A DNA stretch of 64,000 nt, from the NCBI RefSeq assembly GCF_004331455.1, contig NZ_SJJR01000003.1, positions 62,001 through 126,000 on the forward strand, written 5' to 3'. The position numbers and the translations under genes were made by a program. Within the stretch, counting starts at the first letter, position 1, and each line of letters starts with the position of its first letter. This DNA is from Micromonospora zingiberis (GTDB lineage Bacteria; Actinomycetota; Actinomycetes; Mycobacteriales; Micromonosporaceae). Below are positions 41,501 through 49,791 of this stretch, piece after piece. The notes beneath the pieces are model-generated. The model was not told where the DNA came from and did not search any database. It was given only the letters and a program-made list of their open reading frames with translations.

Positions 41501-42466
41501 GACCAGGTGCGGTCCGTCGGTGGCGGGCCCGGCGGGACTGAACCGGGACCGGCTGGTCAACACCTCGTCGAGCAGGCCCTCCAACTCCGCCGCCGAACTG
41601 GTCACCAGCCGTACCGGGCCGAGGGCGTCGGTGCGGCTCGGGTGCTGGGCGTGCGGCAGCCACTTCGTCCACTCCCAGAGGTCGCGCCGCTCCGGCCCGG
41701 CGCAGACCGCGACGAGGAGTTCGTCCGGGGCGTGGAACACCGCGAGCTGAGTGATCATCGCCCGGACCAGGGCCTGCGCGCTCGGCGACCCGGTGTTCGC
41801 GGCCGGCGCTCCCCGGACGAAGACCCGGGCGAAGCTGCGTAGCGACAGCGCCACCGGCAGATCGGGCACCACCGAGTACGCGTCGAGGAAGCGCCGCAGC
41901 GCCCCCGCCGTCATCGGCTCCAACTCCTCCAGCGGGCGGGTGACCGGCGGAACCAACGGCGTGGCCAGGGTCTGCGGCCCGATCGCGACCCGCACCACGG
42001 CGAAGTCCGGGTCGGCGGGCCGTCGCTCCCACACCCGGTGGCTGTCCACCGTCGACCAGAGCAGCCCCGGGTCCGGGTGCCGGTAGCAGAGCCCGGTCCG
42101 CTGCCGCGCCGCGGCGTGGCGCACCTGGCGTCGCAACGTCGCCAGGTGTCGCAGGTACTCCCGGCGGGCCGCCATCATCTCCGAGCGCCGCGGGGTGCCC
42201 GAGGCGCTGCCCCAGGAGGTGACCAGCATGGCCAGCGACGAGAGGCCGAACATGCCACCGACCACGTACGAGTAGGCGCCACCGCCCCGACCGAACATCA
42301 TCGCCATCGCGACGGTGCCGCCGAGCATCGGCAGCACCATCAGCAGCTGCTGCCAGCGTCCGCCGGTGCTGGCGGGAATCTCCGGCGGCCCCTCCACGGG
42401 CAGCTCACCGACCGGGATCTGCGGTGCCGGACGCCGGGGTGGCCGCCGGACGACGACAGTGGGCAC
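38516..42466 (-). CDS. eccC: Type VII secretion motor ATPase EccC
   Basis: A 1316-residue fused EccC (EccCa + EccCb). Two N-terminal transmembrane helices (about 38-58 and 64-85) lead into a DUF/stalk region and three FtsK/SpoIIIE ATPase domains. Walker A motifs are GATGSGKS (483-490), GGTQSGKS (834-841) and GDAECGKS (1115-1122). Domain 1 keeps a full Walker B with the catalytic Glu (VCDEF, E597), whereas domain 2 has VVDGW without Glu and domain 3 VDDYD. It is the hexameric motor that recognises and exports WxG-type substrates. AGGAGG 6 nt before GTG 42466 sets the start. It is divergent from eccD. Confidence 0.95.
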   Translation of the reverse strand: MPTVVVRRPPRRPAPQIPVGELPVEGPPEIPASTGGRWQQLLMVLPMLGGTVAMAMMFGRGGGAYSYVVGGMFGLSSLAMLVTSWGSASGTPRRSEMMAARREYLRHLATLRRQVRHAAARQRTGLCYRHPDPGLLWSTVDSHRVWERRPADPDFAVVRVAIGPQTLATPLVPPVTRPLEELEPMTAGALRRFLDAYSVVPDLPVALSLRSFARVFVRGAPAANTGSPSAQALVRAMITQLAVFHAPDELLVAVCAGPERRDLWEWTKWLPHAQHPSRTDALGPVRLVTSSAAELEGLLDEVLTSRSRFSPAGPATDGPHLVVVLDGGDLTGATELAGDGGIDAVTLIDLDTPPPRLLDRFALLLELRGGRLHSHSADEAAEVGTADALSIAEAEAVARRLAPLRLAAATGGRDTAPGVEPGLPELLGIGDPAGFTTEQGWAPRSARERLRVPIGVGADGGAIELDLKESAQDGMGPHGLLIGATGSGKSELLRTLVLGLAATHSSEQLNFVLVDFKGGATFASFDRLPHTAAVITNLADALPLVDRMVDAINGELVRRQELLRRAGNFASLRDYERARAAGSPLAPLPSLLLVCDEFSELLSAKPDFIDLFVQIGRLGRSLGVHLLLASQRLEEGRLRGLDTHLSYRIGLRTFSALESRTVLGVPDAHELPRSPGHGYLRFGTEPLLRFKAAYVSGPVRRRGTSASAAGPDRPRLVAFSTHFTPTPQPPTPAITAEPAEESGQSLLDLLVGRLAGQGPPAHQVWLPPLDGAPTLDELVGPLVVDPVRGLTFGNPELHGALQVPVAVVDKPYEQRRDLLWLALDGAAGHVAVVGGTQSGKSTALRTLICALALTHTPAEVQVYGLDFGGGGLAAVRDLPHVGGVVGRADPTGVRRTVGEMATLLAERERAFAESGIESIAAWRQRRAAQPASGAPGGDAFGDVFLVVDGWATLRSEYDDLEPLITDLATRGLSYGLHVVATAVRWLDFRPAIRDLFGSRLELRLGDPSDSLVARRAAADVPEQTPGRGITAASLHFLTAVPQSAGSDTAALVKQVAGAWSGPAAPRVRLLPAVLPYADLDLDAATGLRIPVGIAEADLRPVVLDFTTEPHFVVYGDAECGKSSFLRALATSIVTRFTPEQARVILVDYRRSLLGTIDTPHLIGYGTAAAHTADLVESAAGYMQGRIPGPEVGPAQLRDRSWWSGPELFVLVDDYDLVASGPANPLRSLEEHLPHARDVGLHLVLVRRSGGAGRAQYEPVVQRLRELSTSGLVMSGSPEEGALVGPVRPGPLPAGRGRLFTRREGVRLVQLAYMSPQ

Positions 42467-42504
42467 TCGACCTCCTGACCGCGCTCGGTAACCCGAAGCT
42501 GGCT

Positions 42505-42518
42505 CATCGTAGGTAAAG
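42505..42518. promoter_or_regulatory. Overlapping divergent -10 candidates between eccC and eccD
   Basis: TACGAT on the minus strand (42510-42505) and TAGGTA/TAAAGT on the plus strand (42509-42514, 42513-42518) lie mid-way in the 100-bp eccC-eccD gap. Both genes keep Shine-Dalgarno sites, so leaders of about 30-45 nt are expected. Confidence 0.4.
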
Positions 42519-42566
42519 TCCTCCCGTCCGCGCAGCCGTCACCCCGCTCAAGATGGAGGTCGGTCG

Positions 42567-43964
42567 ATGACAGTCGGGCTGGCCCGGATCACCGTCAGCG
42601 CTCCGCAGCGGCGGGTGGACGTGGCTCTGCCGGAGCACGTGCCGCTCGTCGAGCTGCTGCCCGAGGTGCTGCGGCACGCCGGGGAAGGGCTGGCCGACGA
42701 CGGGGAGCGCCACGGCGGATGGCTGCTGCGGCGGGCCGACGGCAGCGTGCTGACGACCGGGCAGGCCCTGCTCGCCCAGGGCGTCCGCGACGGTGAGGTG
42801 CTGCACCTGGTGCCGGCCAGCGTGCAGTGGCCCGAACTGGAGTACGACGACGTGGTGGAGGCGATCGCCGACGGCGCACGTCGTCGGGGCGGGGCCTGGT
42901 CGCCCGGAGCCACCCGCGCCGCCGCGCTGGGCGGGGCGGCCGTTCCGCTCGCCGTCGGCCTGCTCGCCCTCCTCGCCAGCGGCCCCGGCCACCCCGCCGC
43001 CTGGCTGGCCGCGACCCTGGTGTCGACGCTGCTCGTGCTGGCGGGCACGGTGCTGTCCCGGGCACAGGGCGATGGTCCCGCCGGGGCCACCCTCGGCGGG
43101 TACGCGCTGCCGTTCGCGGCGGTCGCCGGCGCCCTCGCCGTCAGCTCGGGCGACCCGGTCGGCCCGTTCGGCCCACTGCCCTGGATCGGCGCCCCGGAAC
43201 TACTGGCCGCCTCGGTGGCACTGCTGCTGGCGTCGGTGCTCGGACTGTTGGGGGTGGCCACCCGACTGCGGATCTTCGTGGCCGGCGTGGTGGTCGGCAC
43301 GGTCGGCGTACCGGTGGCCCTGGGGGGCCTCTGGCTCACCCCGGCCGGCAGCGCGGCCGTGCTGCTCTGCGTGCTGGCCTTGGCGGTCGGGGCCATCCCG
43401 CTGCTGGCCATCCGGCTGGGCAAGGTTCCGCTGCCGCCGATCACCCTGCCCACGGGCCCGTCCGACGACCCGGACCGGGCTCGGGACCTGCCGGACCGGA
43501 GCCGGGTGTACGCGGCGGTGGCGCGCACCGAGGAGATGTTGACCGGGATGCTGATCGGGCACGGTCTGCTGGCGGTGGCCGGCGCGCTGGTGCTCGGTGG
43601 CTCCGGTAATGCTGGTCGGCTGCTGGTCGGGGTGACCTCGGCGGTGCTGCTGCTGCGTGCCCGGCTCTTCGTGGCCGTACGGCACCGGGTGCCACCTATG
43701 CTCGCCGGGCTGGCCGGATACCTGCTGCTCGGCGCGGAACTGGCCGGCGGTGCGGGGGCGAGCGGTCAACTGGTCCTGGCGGCCGGCGGGCTGCTGGTCG
43801 CCCTGCTGGTCGTGGCCGGCGGCACCACGTACGCCCGCCGCCCGGTCTCCCCGTACCTCGGTCGGGTCGCCGACCTCGCCGACACCGTGCTGGTGGTCTC
43901 CGTGGTGCCGATCGCCTGCGCGGTGCTCGGCCTGTACGAACAGGCCCGGGGGCTGCTCAGCTAG
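42567..43964 (+). CDS. eccD: Type VII secretion integral membrane protein EccD
   Basis: A 465-residue protein with an N-terminal ubiquitin-like domain (1-95: RITVSAPQRRVDVALPEHVP, then LHLVPA) followed by about eleven transmembrane helices (120-465), the typical EccD layout that lines the ESX membrane pore. The loop VPLPPITLPTGPSDDPDRA near 290 separates the two helix groups. GGAGG 8 nt upstream supports ATG 42567. It is transcribed away from eccC and mycP. Its stop codon lies inside a terminator hairpin shared with ppa. Confidence 0.92.
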   Translation: MTVGLARITVSAPQRRVDVALPEHVPLVELLPEVLRHAGEGLADDGERHGGWLLRRADGSVLTTGQALLAQGVRDGEVLHLVPASVQWPELEYDDVVEAIADGARRRGGAWSPGATRAAALGGAAVPLAVGLLALLASGPGHPAAWLAATLVSTLLVLAGTVLSRAQGDGPAGATLGGYALPFAAVAGALAVSSGDPVGPFGPLPWIGAPELLAASVALLLASVLGLLGVATRLRIFVAGVVVGTVGVPVALGGLWLTPAGSAAVLLCVLALAVGAIPLLAIRLGKVPLPPITLPTGPSDDPDRARDLPDRSRVYAAVARTEEMLTGMLIGHGLLAVAGALVLGGSGNAGRLLVGVTSAVLLLRARLFVAVRHRVPPMLAGLAGYLLLGAELAGGAGASGQLVLAAGGLLVALLVVAGGTTYARRPVSPYLGRVADLADTVLVVSVVPIACAVLGLYEQARGLLS

Positions 43965-43977
43965 CAACCCCCGGGCC
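43943..43977. terminator. Bidirectional terminator spanning the eccD stop codon
   Basis: GGCCCGGGGG (43943-43952) pairs perfectly with CCCCCGGGCC (43968-43977), and an inner TGCT/AGCA pair extends the stem. It separates the convergent eccD and ppa genes. Confidence 0.65.
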
Positions 43978-43990
43978 AATCGAGCCTTCG

Positions 43991-44497
43991 TCAGTGCGTG
44001 GACTCGCCGCGCTCGGCGGCCTCCCTGGCCCGCCGGTACGACGCCTGGATCTCGGCCTCGGCCTCGATCCGCCCCACCCAGGTCGCGCCCTCGACCGACT
44101 TGCCCGGCTCCAGGTCCTTGTACACCTCGAAGAAGTGCTGGATCTCCAGCCGGTCGAACTCGCCCAGGTGGTGGATGTCGCGCAGGTGCTCCTGGCGCGG
44201 GTCCTCGTAGGGCACGCAGAGGACCTTGTCGTCGCCGCCCTTCTCGTCGGTCATCCGGAACATGCCGATGGTGCGGCAGCGGATCAGGCAGCCCGGGAAG
44301 GTCGGCTCGGGCACCAGCACCAGCGCGTCCAGCGGGTCGCCGTCCTCGCCCAGGGTGCCCTCGATGAAGCCGTAGTCGGCCGGGTACTGCGTGGAGGTGA
44401 AGAGGGTGCGGTCCAGCCGGATCCGGCCGGTCACGTGGTCCACCTCGTACTTGTTGCGGTGACCTTTGGGGATCTCAACCGTGACGTCGAAATCCAT
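43991..44497 (-). CDS. ppa: Inorganic pyrophosphatase (family I)
   Basis: A 168-residue soluble pyrophosphatase: the [19 protein letters not shown]-terminus, [11 protein letters not shown], the metal-binding [11 protein letters not shown] (D-x-D-P-x-D), and DDKVLCVP. It hydrolyses pyrophosphate to phosphate, driving biosynthetic reactions. ATG 44497 is chosen over GTG 44503 because GAGGGAG then has 7-nt spacing. It is divergent from dacB, as Rv3628 is from Rv3627c. Confidence 0.95.
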   Translation of the reverse strand: MDFDVTVEIPKGHRNKYEVDHVTGRIRLDRTLFTSTQYPADYGFIEGTLGEDGDPLDALVLVPEPTFPGCLIRCRTIGMFRMTDEKGGDDKVLCVPYEDPRQEHLRDIHHLGEFDRLEIQHFFEVYKDLEPGKSVEGATWVGRIEAEAEIQASYRRAREAAERGESTH

Positions 44498-44595
44498 CTG
44501 CACGCTCCCTCGTTCGCCCACGCTGGCTTGACGGAACCGGCGGCCGCGCCCCGGACAGGCGAATGCCCACCCACCGAGTCCGGCCGCCGCATAGT

Positions 44596-44608
44596 CTTCG
44601 GACCGAAG
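44596..44608. promoter_or_regulatory. 13-bp palindrome in the ppa-dacB divergent region
   Basis: CTTCGG-A-CCGAAG, a perfect 6-bp inverted repeat roughly midway between the ppa start (44497) and dacB start (44650). It could be a shared operator. Confidence 0.35.
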
Positions 44609-44649
44609 TAGTGTCACCCAGGCCGGTTCCGGGCGGGGAGGAGGGGGTC

Positions 44650-46383
44650 GTGGGGAGGGAAGATTCACACTACCGACCCGGCGGTGCGAGTGACGGCGGA
44701 TCCCGCCAACCACCCGCCAAGCCGGCAGCCGGACGGGTGCCGGTGCCCGAGGCGCAGGTCCTCCGGCCGCAGTCGGCCATCCCGGCCAGCCCCGCCGCTG
44801 CCGAGCCCGGGCTGGATCCGGCGGAACAGACCCAGCCCTTGACGGTTGGCGCCGGCGCCGGCGCGTCCCTGGCGGCGGAACCGCCGTCGAGCGGACCCGG
44901 CGGCGGTGGCCCGAACGGTCCCTCTGGCGTGCCCCCGGTGCCGAGTCAACCGGCTGCGCGCCGTCGGTTGCCGGTGCTGCTCGCCGCCGCGCTGGTGCTG
45001 GTACTGGCGGTGGTGGGCCTGGTCGTGGTGCGTCCCGGTCCGGTCGGGCGGTGGCTGGGCGAAGGCCCCGCCGCGCCCAGCACCGAGCCGGTGGAGCCGT
45101 CGCCGGTCGCGGTGCTGGCCGGCACCGACATCGGCGCGCCGATGCCCGCCACCGATGGGCTGCGGGCGGTACTCGACCCGCTGATCGCCGACCCCGCCCT
45201 CGGGGATCGGGTCAACGTGGCGGTGGCCGACGCGTTGACCGGGCAGCCGCTGTTCGACCAGGGCGGCGGTGCGGGCACCGTGCCGGCGTCGGTGACCAAG
45301 CTGCTGACCGCGGTCACCGTGCTCACCGCGCGCGGCCCTGGCCACCGGATCCCGACGAGGGCGGTGGCCGGCGAGCAGCCGGGCGAGGTGGTGATCGTCG
45401 GCGGCGGCGACCCGACGCTGGCGGCTGGCGCCAAGGGCTTCTACCAGGGCGCCGGCAGCCTCGAAGACCTGGCCGGGCAGGTGCGTACCGCGCTGGGCGG
45501 GACCGCGCCGACCCGGGTCGTCGTCGACTCCTCGCTCTACTCCGGTCCGGTGTTCGGGCCGGGCTGGGACGACGACATCCCCACCGGCGGATACGGCGGC
45601 GCGATGACGGCGCTGATGCTCGACGGTGCGCGTACGGATCCGAAGGCCGGCCGGGGCTGGGCCGAGCGGGTCCCGCAGCCGGACCTCACCGCCGGTCGCG
45701 CCTTCGCCCGGCTGCTCGGGGTGTCGGAGAGCGCCGTGCGCAAGGGCACCGCTCCGGCGCCACCGGCCGAGGCGACCGGAGCGCCGGCCGGGACCATCGA
45801 GCCGGGTGCCGAACTGGGCGTGGTCCAGTCGCCCCCGCTGATCCGCCTGGTCGACATCATGATCAGTGAAAGCGACAACATCGTCGCCGAGGCGCTGGCC
45901 CGTCAGGTCGCCCTGGCCCGGGACCAACCGGCGTCGTTCGCCGGTGCCGCCTCGGCGATGGCCGAGGTGGTGTCCGAGCTGGGCCTGCCGGCCGCTGGCC
46001 TGACCCTCGCCGACGGCAGCGGACTGTCCCGGAAGAATCTGATCAGCCCCACGTTGCTGACCGAGCTGCTGGCCCTCGCGGCCGGTCCGGACCACCCCGA
46101 GCTGGGTGGCATCTTCGGTGGACTTCCGGTCGCCGGATGGTCGGGCACGCTGCGCGACCGCTACGGCTCCGCGCCGGGTACCGCCGCCGGGGCCGGCATG
46201 GTCCGCGCCAAGACGGGCACGCTGACCAGGGTGCACGCCATCGCGGGTGTGGTGACGACGGCCGAGGGCCGGTTGCTCACCTTCGCCGTACTCACCGATC
46301 AGGTGCCACCCGACGGGATGGAGCCGGCCCGGGTGGCGCTCGACCGGATCGCCGCCGCCCTCGCCACCTGCGGCTGCCACTGA
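44650..46383 (+). CDS. dacB: D-alanyl-D-alanine carboxypeptidase/endopeptidase (PBP4 class)
   Basis: A 577-residue class C penicillin-binding protein (S13). A 100-residue Pro/Gly/Ser-rich cytoplasmic segment and a transmembrane helix (107-128) precede the catalytic domain. This has PASVTKLL (S214, K217), [10 protein letters not shown] (SxN triad, SDN near 425) and RAKTGTLT (KTG near 520), plus GGGDPTLA near 260. It trims or cleaves peptidoglycan stem peptides outside the membrane. GTG 44650 has GGAGGAGG 7 nt upstream. Corresponds to Rv3627c by order. Confidence 0.92.
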   Translation: MGREDSHYRPGGASDGGSRQPPAKPAAGRVPVPEAQVLRPQSAIPASPAAAEPGLDPAEQTQPLTVGAGAGASLAAEPPSSGPGGGGPNGPSGVPPVPSQPAARRRLPVLLAAALVLVLAVVGLVVVRPGPVGRWLGEGPAAPSTEPVEPSPVAVLAGTDIGAPMPATDGLRAVLDPLIADPALGDRVNVAVADALTGQPLFDQGGGAGTVPASVTKLLTAVTVLTARGPGHRIPTRAVAGEQPGEVVIVGGGDPTLAAGAKGFYQGAGSLEDLAGQVRTALGGTAPTRVVVDSSLYSGPVFGPGWDDDIPTGGYGGAMTALMLDGARTDPKAGRGWAERVPQPDLTAGRAFARLLGVSESAVRKGTAPAPPAEATGAPAGTIEPGAELGVVQSPPLIRLVDIMISESDNIVAEALARQVALARDQPASFAGAASAMAEVVSELGLPAAGLTLADGSGLSRKNLISPTLLTELLALAAGPDHPELGGIFGGLPVAGWSGTLRDRYGSAPGTAAGAGMVRAKTGTLTRVHAIAGVVTTAEGRLLTFAVLTDQVPPDGMEPARVALDRIAAALATCGCH

Positions 46384-46424
46384 CCCTGACGTCGCCGAGC
46401 CGTGGACGACTGTGCCGGCGCGGG

Positions 46425-46430
46425 TACGGT
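46425..46430 (+). promoter_or_regulatory. -10 hexamer TACGGT deciding the metalloprotease start
   Basis: TACGGT ends 7 nt before ATG 46438 and excludes an in-frame GTG at 46402. Confidence 0.45.
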
Positions 46431-46437
46431 GGGTGGC

Positions 46438-47505
46438 ATGGCGCAGTTCGTGGACTGGGATCTGGCCGTCGCGACCGCGGGGGCACTGGGCAAGACCGGC
46501 CCCCGGGTGTCGTACGACGAGGCGACCGAGGTGGTCGCCAACCTGCGCCGGTTGACCGACGAGGCGGCCGGGCACGTCGCCGAGTACACCGGGCTCACGT
46601 CACAGGTGGCGCACCCGCCGGTGCGGGTGGTCGACCGGCGTGACTGGGCCGCCACCAACATCGCCGGCCTGCGCGAGGTGATCACCCCACTGGTCGGCCG
46701 GCTGGGCAAGGACAAGCAACCAGGTGCGCTGACCGAGGCGGTGGGGTCCCGGGTCACCGGGGTTCAGGCGGGCACCGTGCTGGCGTACCTGTCCGGCCGG
46801 GTGCTCGGCCAGTACGAGGTCTTCTCGGCCGATCCGGGCCAGTTGCTCCTCGTCGCGCCGAACATCGTCGAGGTGGAGCGCAAGCTGGACGCCGACCCGC
46901 GCGACTTCCGGCTCTGGGTCTGCCTGCACGAGGTGACCCACCGGACGCAGTTCACCGCCGTGCCGTGGATGCGGGGGTACTTCCTCGGCGAGGTGCAGGC
47001 GTTCGTGGACGCCGCCCAGGGCGGCGAGCACCTGCTCGACCGGCTGCGCCGGGGCGTGGGCACCCTCGCCGACGTGGTCCGCAACCCGCAGAGCCGGTCC
47101 AGCGTGCTGGACATCGTGCAGACGCCGGGGCAGCGGGCCGTGCTGGATCGGCTGACCGCGCTGATGACCCTGCTGGAGGGGCACGCCGAGTTCGTGATGG
47201 ACGGTGTCGGCCCGCAGGTCATTCCGAGCGTCGAACGCATCCGGGCGGGCTTCAACCGGCGCCGGGAGGCCGGCAACCCGGTGGAGAAGGCCGTCCGCCG
47301 GTTGATCGGCATCGACGTCAAGATGCGGCAGTACGCCGAGGGCCGCAAGTTCGTGCACGCGGTGGTCGACCGGGTCGGCATGGCCGGATTCAACCGGATC
47401 TTCGAATCGCCGCTGACCCTGCCGCGCCTGACCGAGTTGAGTGAGCCGGACGCCTGGGTGGCGCGGGTGCACGGCCCGGTCGGACCGGTACCGCCCGCAA
47501 ACTGA
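46438..47505 (+). CDS. Zinc-dependent metalloprotease, DUF2342/TIGR03624 family
   Basis: A 355-residue member of an actinobacterial putative hydrolase family (Rv3626c-like; the coenzyme F420 biosynthesis-associated group). The HExxH zinc motif appears as LHEVTHRTQF near 162, and a downstream EGHAEFVMDG near 247 supplies a candidate third ligand. WxxA/VxxLV helices surround it. No signal peptide is present, so it acts in the cytosol. Substrates are not known. It is leaderless by its -10 and lies between dacB and tilS, with an 11-bp gap to tilS, so the two are co-transcribed. Confidence 0.85.
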   Translation: MAQFVDWDLAVATAGALGKTGPRVSYDEATEVVANLRRLTDEAAGHVAEYTGLTSQVAHPPVRVVDRRDWAATNIAGLREVITPLVGRLGKDKQPGALTEAVGSRVTGVQAGTVLAYLSGRVLGQYEVFSADPGQLLLVAPNIVEVERKLDADPRDFRLWVCLHEVTHRTQFTAVPWMRGYFLGEVQAFVDAAQGGEHLLDRLRRGVGTLADVVRNPQSRSSVLDIVQTPGQRAVLDRLTALMTLLEGHAEFVMDGVGPQVIPSVERIRAGFNRRREAGNPVEKAVRRLIGIDVKMRQYAEGRKFVHAVVDRVGMAGFNRIFESPLTLPRLTELSEPDAWVARVHGPVGPVPPAN

Positions 47506-47515
47506 GACGGCGTCG

Positions 47516-48580
47516 ATGGCCGCGATCCCGCCGCCGGTCGCCGCGATCCGGGTCGCGGTCCGTCGCGCGCTGACCGAACTGTCGGCGGACGGACCGGTGC
47601 TGGTCGCCTGCTCCGGGGGTGCCGACTCGCTGGCCCTGGCCGCCGCCGTCGCGTTCGTGGCACCCCGAGCCGGCCACGCGGCCGGCCTGGTCACGGTCGA
47701 CCACGGCTTGCAGACCGGGTCGGCGGAGCGGGCCGAGACGGTGGCCCGCTGGGCCGAACAGGTCGGGCTGACCCCCGTGGAGGTGGTCCGGGTCGAGGTC
47801 GCCGGGCGGCGCGGCGGTCCCGAGGCGGCGGCCCGCGAGGCCCGCTACCAGGCGCTGGTCGAGGTGGCCGGGCGGCATCGTGCCGCCGCGCTGCTCACCG
47901 GGCACACCCGCGACGACCAGGCCGAGACGGTGCTGCTCGCGCTGGCCCGGGGCGCCGGCCCGCGCGGGCTGGCGGGGATGCCGCCGCGCCGGGACCTGGC
48001 CGGGGTGCCGCTGGTGCGCCCACTGCTGGAGATCAGCCGGGGGCAGACCCGGGCGGCGTGCGCGGCGCTCGGGCTGACCCCGTGGGAGGACCCGCACAAC
48101 CTCGATCCCGCGTACGCCCGGTCCCGGGTCCGGGCCGAGGTGTTGCCGGTGCTGGTAGCGACCCTCGGCCCCGGTGTCCTGGACAACCTTGCCCGGACCG
48201 CGCGACTGGTTGCGGCGGACAACGCCGTGCTGGACGAGTTGGCGGACGAGGCGCTGCTCGCGGCGCGGCACCCCGACGGTGGGCTGGCCGTCAAGACGCT
48301 GGCCGACCTCGCTGCCGCGGTTCGTGGCCGGGTGCTGCGGGCCTGGGTCCACGAGTTGGGCGCGCCACCGGCCGCGCTGTCCCACCGGCACCTCGCCGCG
48401 CTCGACCTGCTGGTCACCGACTGGCGGGGGCAGGGGGCGGCGTACCTGCCGGGCGGGCTGCGGGTGGTGCGCCGGGCCGGCCGCCTGCTGCCAGCGCCGG
48501 ACGAAGCCCCGGGTGCGGTGGACGAAGCCCCGGGTGCGGTGCCCGCCGAGGGGCCGGATCCCGCCGTCCCCGGTCTGTGA
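47516..48580 (+). CDS. tilS: tRNA(Ile)-lysidine synthase
   Basis: A 354-residue TilS. The PP-loop SGGADSLAL near 34 binds ATP, VDHGLQTGS near 62, LTGHTRDDQAETVLLALARG near 128 and RPLLEISRGQTR near 165 are the family landmarks, and NLDPAYARSRVRAEVLP near 205 precedes the C-terminal region. It converts C34 of the AUA-reading tRNA-Ile to lysidine, an essential step. The C-terminus ends in two DEAPGAV copies encoded by a 21-bp direct repeat (48500-48541). ATG 47516 lacks a strong Shine-Dalgarno; coupling to the upstream gene is likely. Confidence 0.93.
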   Translation: MAAIPPPVAAIRVAVRRALTELSADGPVLVACSGGADSLALAAAVAFVAPRAGHAAGLVTVDHGLQTGSAERAETVARWAEQVGLTPVEVVRVEVAGRRGGPEAAAREARYQALVEVAGRHRAAALLTGHTRDDQAETVLLALARGAGPRGLAGMPPRRDLAGVPLVRPLLEISRGQTRAACAALGLTPWEDPHNLDPAYARSRVRAEVLPVLVATLGPGVLDNLARTARLVAADNAVLDELADEALLAARHPDGGLAVKTLADLAAAVRGRVLRAWVHELGAPPAALSHRHLAALDLLVTDWRGQGAAYLPGGLRVVRRAGRLLPAPDEAPGAVDEAPGAVPAEGPDPAVPGL

Positions 48581-48629
48581 CGCCGTCGGCCCGGTCCTGG
48601 TCATCGGCACCGACATCGACCGTTTCCGG

Positions 48630-48682
48630 CCAGGCCAGCCGGGCCAGGTCAGCCGGCCAGGTCAGCCGGCCAGGTCAGCCGG
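48630..48682 (+). repeat. 13-bp tandem repeat at the 3' end of the AraC-type gene
   Basis: CCAGGTCAGCCGG occurs three times without change (48644-48682), preceded by one diverged unit (48630-48642). The stop codon of the minus-strand regulator gene (48662-48664) lies inside the array, so unit gain or loss would alter its C-terminus. Confidence 0.75.
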
Positions 48683-49639
48683 CGCCGGGGCGCGGTCGCG
48701 GAACGTGGCCCGGTAGGCGTGCGGGGTGGCACCGACCCGGCGGCTGAAGTGGTGGCGGAGGGCGGCGGCGTCGCCGAAACCGGCCCGGTCGGCCACCGCC
48801 TCCACGGTCAACCCGGTCTCCTCCAACAACCGACGGGCCAACAGGACCCGCTGGTTGGTCAGCCAGTCGTGCGGGGTGGTGCCGGTCTCCGCGCGGAACC
48901 GCCGGGCGAACGTGCGTGGTGCCATGCCGGCCCGGGCGGCCAGCTCGTCGACGGTGATCTGCTGGTCGAGCCGGCCCATCAGCCACTCCAGGACCGGCTC
49001 CAGGGTGGGGGCCTCCGGCGCCTTGGCGATCGGGGCCTCGACGTACTGGGACTGTCCACCGTCGCGGTGCGGCGGCACCACCATGCGGCGGGCGAGCCGG
49101 GTGGCGGTGGCCGAGCCGTGTTCCTGACGTACCAGGTGCAGGCAGGCGTCGATGCCGGCGGCGGTGCCGGCGCTGGTGAGTAGCCGGCCGTCCTGCACGT
49201 AGAGCGAGTTGCAGCGGACCCGGGCGGTCGGATGCCGGCGTTGCAACTCGTCGACGTGCCGCCAGTGGGTGGTGCACTCCCGCCCGTCGAGCAGCCCCGC
49301 CTCGCCCAGCAGGTACGCGCCCGCGCACACGCTGAACAGGTACGCGCCCCGGTCGGCGGCGCGACGCAGCGCCTCATGCACCTCGCCGGGCGCGGTGGTG
49401 CTGGGATCGTGCGCCGGGACCGCCACCAGGTCCGCCTGCTCGACCGGGCCGAGGTCGGCGTTCGGCACCAGCTGGAAGCCGGCGGAGGTGCGCACGGTGG
49501 CGCCCCGTGGACTGCACACGTCGAACCGGTAGCCGGGCAGACCGTCGGCGGTGCGGTCGGTGCCGAACACCTCGGCCAGCACACCCAGCTCGAACGGTGC
49601 GACGCCATCCAGGACGAGTACGGCCACCGAGTGAAGCAT
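48662..49639 (-). CDS. GATase1-like/AraC-type transcriptional regulator
   Basis: A 325-residue regulator. The N-terminal DJ-1/PfpI-like domain (1-185) has LVLDGVAPFELGVLAEVFG and SVCAGAYLLGEAGLLDG with the nucleophile-elbow-type Cys near 105. The C-terminal AraC domain (about 220-315) has TVDELAARAGMAPRTFARRF and VEAVADRAGFGDAAALRHHF, two helix-turn-helix motifs. Related proteins (GlxA/FtrA group) control catabolism or differentiation genes; the ligand is unknown. It is leaderless by TACCCT 6 nt before ATG 49639, with candidate self-binding sites just upstream. The 3' end lies in a tandem repeat. Confidence 0.9.
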   Translation of the reverse strand: MLHSVAVLVLDGVAPFELGVLAEVFGTDRTADGLPGYRFDVCSPRGATVRTSAGFQLVPNADLGPVEQADLVAVPAHDPSTTAPGEVHEALRRAADRGAYLFSVCAGAYLLGEAGLLDGRECTTHWRHVDELQRRHPTARVRCNSLYVQDGRLLTSAGTAAGIDACLHLVRQEHGSATATRLARRMVVPPHRDGGQSQYVEAPIAKAPEAPTLEPVLEWLMGRLDQQITVDELAARAGMAPRTFARRFRAETGTTPHDWLTNQRVLLARRLLEETGLTVEAVADRAGFGDAAALRHHFSRRVGATPHAYRATFRDRAPAPADLAG

Positions 49640-49645
49640 GTGACG

Positions 49646-49651
49646 AGGGTA
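49646..49651 (-). promoter_or_regulatory. -10 hexamer TACCCT of the AraC-type gene
   Basis: TACCCT on the minus strand, 6 nt before ATG 49639. It predicts a leaderless mRNA. Confidence 0.5.
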
Positions 49652-49660
49652 ACCGGACAG

Positions 49661-49697
49661 GTGGCAGGAAATCGAGGCCAGGTGGCATTCCTGCCAC
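49661..49697. promoter_or_regulatory. Candidate AraC-type operator: repeated GTGGCA sites
   Basis: GTGGCA at 49661 and 49682 are direct repeats exactly 21 bp apart (two helical turns), the usual spacing for paired AraC-family monomers. TGCCAC at 49692-49697 adds an inverted copy (GTGGCA-TTCC-TGCCAC), and GTGGCAGGAA/TTCCTGCCAC form a 10-bp inverted repeat overall. The sites lie directly upstream of the regulator's -10. Confidence 0.55.
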
Positions 49698-49791
49698 TGT
49701 CGGGTCCGTGGCGCGGCGCGCAGACTTCAGGGTGTCCGGTGCGCACCGGCGGCGACAAACCACCAGCAACCGTGTGAAAGCGAGCGCCGCC

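Noticed and set aside
44665..46575. Long antisense open frame opposite dacB (over 600 codons)
   Set aside because: Same artefact; catalytic SxxK, SDN and KTG motifs are on the sense strand.
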